Source: Candidatus Alistipes excrementipullorum | GTDB lineage: Bacteria > Bacteroidota > Bacteroidia > Bacteroidales > Rikenellaceae | DNA length: 9,358 nucleotides | Direction: 5' to 3' | Assembly: GCA_019113665.1 (NCBI GenBank) | Contig: DXGW01000199.1 | Span: 1-9,358, forward strand | Shown: positions 6,369 to 9,358 of the stretch, piece after piece | How the letters are laid out: each line of letters starts with the position of its first letter | Position numbering within the stretch: position 1 is the first letter of the stretch | Notes under the pieces: generated by a model | Seen by the model: only the letters and a program-made list of their open reading frames with translations | Databases searched by the model: none | What the model was told of the DNA's origin: nothing | Made by a program: the position numbers and the translations under genes

Positions 6369-7080
6369 ATTTACCGATTATGAATATGGCCGGCCTCTTG
6401 TGAATGTCCGGCACTCCAATGCGGCGCCACTCGGCAACCGTATGCGTTGCGATGAGTTCCGTCGGTGCCGTGATATCGGCCGCAACGGTCAGCACCGTAT
6501 CAGCCGCACAACACTGCAGCAACTCGCCGAAGAGCTTGACATTGCGGTATGGAGTCTCGATGAATGCCTGCGACTGGTGCTCGGACAAGGCTCGCGCCTC
6601 AAGCCTTTTGACGGCACGCGAGCGGTCGGGTTCCTTGACTGGCAGATAGCCGTTGAAGGCGAACGACTGCCCGTTCTGCCCCGACGCCATCATGGCCAGT
6701 ATTATGGACGACGGTCCCACCAGCGGCACCACCCTGATCCCCTTACGGTGGCACAGGGCCACGACCGCAGCACCCGGGTCGGCCACTGCCGGTACGCCGG
6801 CCTCGGAGATGACGCCGGCGGAGCGCCCTTCGAGCAACGGCCGCACAAGGGCCTCGATCTGCTGCGGAGCCGTAGTATGTTCGTTCAGTTCGGCGAATTC
6901 GAGAGTATCGATCGGTCGCGAGATGCGTGCTTTCGACAGGAAACGCCGCGCCGAGCGGGTATTTTCGACTATGAAGTAGTCGAGCGAATCCATGACTGCG
7001 CGGTTGGCTTCGGGCAGCACCTCCCAGACTCCCGTCTGGTCCGAAATGGGGCACGGTATGAGATAGAGCGTTCCGTTCAT
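6367..7080 (-). CDS. RsmI-like SAM-dependent methyltransferase (tetrapyrrole methylase family)
   Basis: The 237-residue protein belongs to the tetrapyrrole (corrin/porphyrin) methylase superfamily and is closest to RsmI, which 2'-O-methylates C1402 of 16S rRNA. The order of RsmI-like blocks is GTLYLIPCPI (3-12), VENTRSARRFL (38-48), GVISEAGVPAVADPG (89-103), VPLVGPSS (118-125) and FAFNGYLP (140-147). It differs from canonical RsmI: ATPIGN is replaced by PCPISD, and the usual AEDTRHTRKLL is VENTRSARRFL. Bacteroidetes are known to carry such a diverged paralogue besides a normal RsmI, annotated only as a SAM-dependent methyltransferase, so the substrate is unknown and the symbol rsmI is not assigned. 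The ATG lies 4 bases after the murF-alr stop, with an AAGGA site inside that gene's end. Its stop codon overlaps the terminator stem. Confidence 0.82.
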   Translation of the reverse strand: MNGTLYLIPCPISDQTGVWEVLPEANRAVMDSLDYFIVENTRSARRFLSKARISRPIDTLEFAELNEHTTAPQQIEALVRPLLEGRSAGVISEAGVPAVADPGAAVVALCHRKGIRVVPLVGPSSIILAMMASGQNGQSFAFNGYLPVKEPDRSRAVKRLEARALSEHQSQAFIETPYRNVKLFGELLQCCAADTVLTVAADITAPTELIATHTVAEWRRIGVPDIHKRPAIFIIGK

Positions 7081-7084
7081 GCGG

Positions 7085-9358
7085 CTATTCCTTTACATAT
7101 ATTCGTTTCACACGCGACGAAACCGAAGTCAGCACCTCGTACGGGATCGTGCCGAGCACGGCAGCCATATCCTCGGGCGTATTGCCCGCCACGGGCGAGA
7201 ATACCAGAACTTCGCCGCCCTCCACGGCCTCGGGAATGTCGGTAACGTCGATCATGCAGCTGTCCATGCATACGCGGCCTACGATCGGGGCCGGTTTGCC
7301 GCCGACGAGCATCGACCAGCAGCCGCAGCCGAGATGGCGGTCCAGACCGTCGGCATAGCCTATGGGGATCGTCGCCACGGCACTGTCACGCGACAATATC
7401 TGCGAACGGCCGTATCCTATGCCCTCGCCAGCGTGATGGTGTTTAATCTGCACGATGCGGGTCTTGAGGGTCGAAACCGGACGCAGGCCGTCGTTGTGTT
7501 CGAATCCGAAGCCGTAAAGTCCCAGACCCAGACGGCACATGTCGAACTGCGCCTCGGGGAAGCGCTCGATGGCGGCCGAATTGGCCGTATGTCGGATTAT
7601 CGGGTACGGCAGCGCCCCGGCAAGGCGTCCGCTCATTGCGGCGAAGCGCGAAATCTGCAGACGCGTAAAGTCGTCCTGCGCGGGATCGTCTGCACAGCTC
7701 AGATGCGCGAAGACCGTAGCCACCTTGACCGCCTGCGCATGCACGTTCAGACGTTCAAGCAATTCGTCCAGATCCTCCTGAACGAAACCCAGACGGTGCA
7801 TGCCCGTATCGAGTTTGACGTGTATCGGATAGTGCCGTTCGCCGTAGCGCTCGACGGCTGCAACGAAGGCCTCAAGCGAACGGAAACTGTATATTTCGGG
7901 TTCAAGACGGTTGAGTACCATCTGGTCGAAACTGCCCTCGTCGGCATTCAGCACGACTACGGGCATCGTAATTCCCTTTTCGCGCAGCAGGACACCCTCG
8001 TCGGCGAAAGCCACGGCAAGATAGTTCACGCCCTGATGCTGGAGCATCTGCGCCACCTCGACATCTCCGGCGCCGTAACTCGAAGCCTTGACCATGGCCG
8101 TAAGTTTCGTTCCCGGAGACAGGCGCGAACGGTAATAGTTGAGGTTGTGGACCATGGCGTCGAGATCGACCTCAAGCACCGTCGTGTGGCACTTGCGTTC
8201 GAGCACATGGCTTATCTTCTCGAAGCGGCTCGAACGGTTGCCCTTGAGCAGCACGGCACAATCGGCGAAATCGCTGCTGTTCATGCGGTGCAGGAACTCG
8301 TCCGTCGAGAGGTAGAACGTACCGTCCACCGTCCCGAACAATTCGCGGTACGACGAGATCTTCTCCCCGATGCCGACCAGCGAGCAGACACCGCTCTTGG
8401 CCACGAGAGCCGCAACGCGCGAATAAAGTTCGCCGTCGTCCATGCCGCTCTGCAGTATGTCGGAGAGTATCAGCACGGTCCTGCGGCCCGAAGCCATGTT
8501 GTGCAGATAGTCGAGGGCTATGGCCAGAGAGTTTATGTCCGAGTTGTAGGCATCGTTGACGATCAGCGAGTTGTTGATGCCCTCACGTGTTTCGAGACGC
8601 ATGGCTACCGGCTGCAGGCGGCTGAAATCCGGCGCCGGAAAGTTCATCTCGCGGCAGAATGCCTCGACCGTCTGTCCGTTGCGCACCGACGCCTCGTCCG
8701 AAAACGGAGGCACGGGCATGGCGGCAGCATCGACCGTACGTATTCCCGTCAGCCGTCCCGCGGCTTCGGCCACGGCCCCATAGGCGCTGTGGTATATCAG
8801 AGTGCGGGCACCGCGCGCAAGTATCATCTTCTCGGCCACCTTCTCCTCCAGTGACCGGAAATTCTCCTGATGGGCATCTCCGACCGAGGTGAATATTACC
8901 ACGTCGGGACGTATCATGCGCTGCAGCCGCTCCATCTCGCCGCGCTGCGAAATGCCGGCCTCGACAAGCACCAGATCCTCGTCGCCCTCCGCCATCAGCA
9001 GCGAAAGCGCCACTCCAAGCTGCGAATTGTAGCTGCGCGGCGAACGGAAGAGTTTGAACGTCGCCGGCATGGTCTGTGCGATCCACTCCTTGACAATGGT
9101 CTTGCCGTTGGAGCCCGTGATTCCCACAACCGTACCCCTGAGCGAGCGGCGATGGTGTTCGGCCAGCCGCTGCAGGGCCTCAATCGCATTGTCGACCACC
9201 ACGGTACCGCAGCCATCGGCCGTTTCGCACTCGTGCTCGGCCATAAAGGCCCGCAGGCCGCGTTCGATCATCTGCGGTATGTACCTGTGCGAATCATGGT
9301 TGCGGCCGCGCATGGCCACAAAAAGCGTATTCCGACCGAATGCGCAGTTGCGGCTGTC
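7085..9358 (-). CDS. murF-alr: Bifunctional MurF / alanine racemase fusion, 5' end missing
   Basis: The frame is open to the right edge, so the gene is partial: 757 residues are visible. The first visible residues, DSRNCAFGRNTLFVAMRG, are already MurF sequence, so a GTG at 9319 and an ATG at 9313 are internal codons; I estimate 60-80 residues are missing. The MurF half (about 9358-8200) has the ATP loop TGSNGKT (GSNGKT at 9115-9098), SYNSQLGVALSL and a VEAGISQRGEM block; it adds D-Ala-D-Ala to UDP-MurNAc-tripeptide. The Alr half (about 8200-7085) has the PLP lysine in MVKASSYG (Lys codon 8089-8087), LDTGMHRLGF, HTANSAA, RLGLGLYG, the catalytic Tyr in IPIGYADG (codon 7357-7355) and GRVCMDSCMID; it converts L-Ala to D-Ala. 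Both halves look intact. Ddl, which joins two D-Ala, would have to be encoded elsewhere. The fusion is characteristic of Bacteroidetes. The RsmI-like gene follows 4 bases downstream. Confidence 0.94.
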   Translation of the reverse strand, partial: DSRNCAFGRNTLFVAMRGRNHDSHRYIPQMIERGLRAFMAEHECETADGCGTVVVDNAIEALQRLAEHHRRSLRGTVVGITGSNGKTIVKEWIAQTMPATFKLFRSPRSYNSQLGVALSLLMAEGDEDLVLVEAGISQRGEMERLQRMIRPDVVIFTSVGDAHQENFRSLEEKVAEKMILARGARTLIYHSAYGAVAEAAGRLTGIRTVDAAAMPVPPFSDEASVRNGQTVEAFCREMNFPAPDFSRLQPVAMRLETREGINNSLIVNDAYNSDINSLAIALDYLHNMASGRRTVLILSDILQSGMDDGELYSRVAALVAKSGVCSLVGIGEKISSYRELFGTVDGTFYLSTDEFLHRMNSSDFADCAVLLKGNRSSRFEKISHVLERKCHTTVLEVDLDAMVHNLNYYRSRLSPGTKLTAMVKASSYGAGDVEVAQMLQHQGVNYLAVAFADEGVLLREKGITMPVVVLNADEGSFDQMVLNRLEPEIYSFRSLEAFVAAVERYGERHYPIHVKLDTGMHRLGFVQEDLDELLERLNVHAQAVKVATVFAHLSCADDPAQDDFTRLQISRFAAMSGRLAGALPYPIIRHTANSAAIERFPEAQFDMCRLGLGLYGFGFEHNDGLRPVSTLKTRIVQIKHHHAGEGIGYGRSQILSRDSAVATIPIGYADGLDRHLGCGCWSMLVGGKPAPIVGRVCMDSCMIDVTDIPEAVEGGEVLVFSPVAGNTPEDMAAVLGTIPYEVLTSVSSRVKRIYVKE
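7089..7093 (-). promoter_or_regulatory. Ribosome binding site of the RsmI-like gene
   Basis: The minus strand reads AAGGA, 8 bases before the ATG at 7080. It lies in the last codons of murF-alr, which fits coupled translation of the two genes. Confidence 0.5.

Noticed and set aside
7079..8854. 591-codon open frame on the plus strand opposite murF-alr
   Set aside because: Its translation is low-complexity and rich in Arg, His and Val with no recognisable motif, while the opposite strand encodes an intact two-domain enzyme. Long antisense frames are expected from the GC-rich codon use.
9311..9319. GTG (9319) or ATG (9313) as the true start of murF-alr
   Set aside because: The frame stays open to the window edge and the upstream residues DSRNCAFGRNTLF match conserved MurF sequence, so both codons are internal.
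1..9358. Mobile elements, CRISPR arrays, tRNA or rRNA genes, riboswitches, defence genes
   Set aside because: Genes are tightly packed and all belong to recognised housekeeping families. I saw no direct-repeat arrays, transposase motifs or RNA gene signatures in the short gaps.

Overview
This window looks like chromosomal DNA of a GC-rich Bacteroidales bacterium, most plausibly Alistipes or another member of the Rikenellaceae. Three things point there: a MurF–alanine racemase fusion protein (a Bacteroidetes hallmark), promoter boxes of the Bacteroidetes TAnnTTTG type in an AT-rich gap, and mostly weak or absent Shine-Dalgarno sequences. The genus is inferred from gene content and composition; no database search was possible. 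Coding density is very high, there is no gene-free stretch over 300 bases, and I see no RNA genes, insertion sequences, CRISPR arrays or phage genes.

Layout. Positions 1-124 hold the 5' end of recQ (minus strand, running off the left edge). An AT-rich gap of 85 bases carries two divergent promoter-like boxes. From 210 to 6325 six plus-strand genes follow with gaps of 2-16 bases or a short overlap, probably as one operon: lptB (LPS-export ATPase), aroA and aroC (the last two shikimate-pathway steps), prmC (release-factor methyltransferase), recX (RecA regulator) and a secreted M23 metallopeptidase with a large uncharacterised C-terminal part. A perfect 14-bp inverted repeat at 6341-6368 separates this operon from a convergent minus-strand unit: a bifunctional murF-alr gene (entering from the right edge, 5' end missing) followed 4 bases later by an RsmI-like tetrapyrrole-methylase-family methyltransferase.

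How the genes fit together. Much of the window serves the cell envelope: LptB powers LPS transport, MurF-Alr makes the D-Ala-containing pentapeptide precursor of peptidoglycan, and the M23 enzyme probably cuts peptidoglycan peptides outside the inner membrane. AroA and AroC make chorismate for aromatic amino acids and other aromatic products. PrmC and, perhaps, the RsmI-like enzyme act on the translation machinery, while RecQ and RecX belong to recombination and repair.

This is mainly housekeeping DNA, and I find no convincing new multi-gene system. The best leads are sequence variants in familiar enzymes (the PEP/glyphosate-site loop of AroA; the short AroC with altered signature residues), the C-terminal two thirds of the M23 protein, the diverged RsmI paralogue, and a convergent terminator whose stem contains part of a stop codon.
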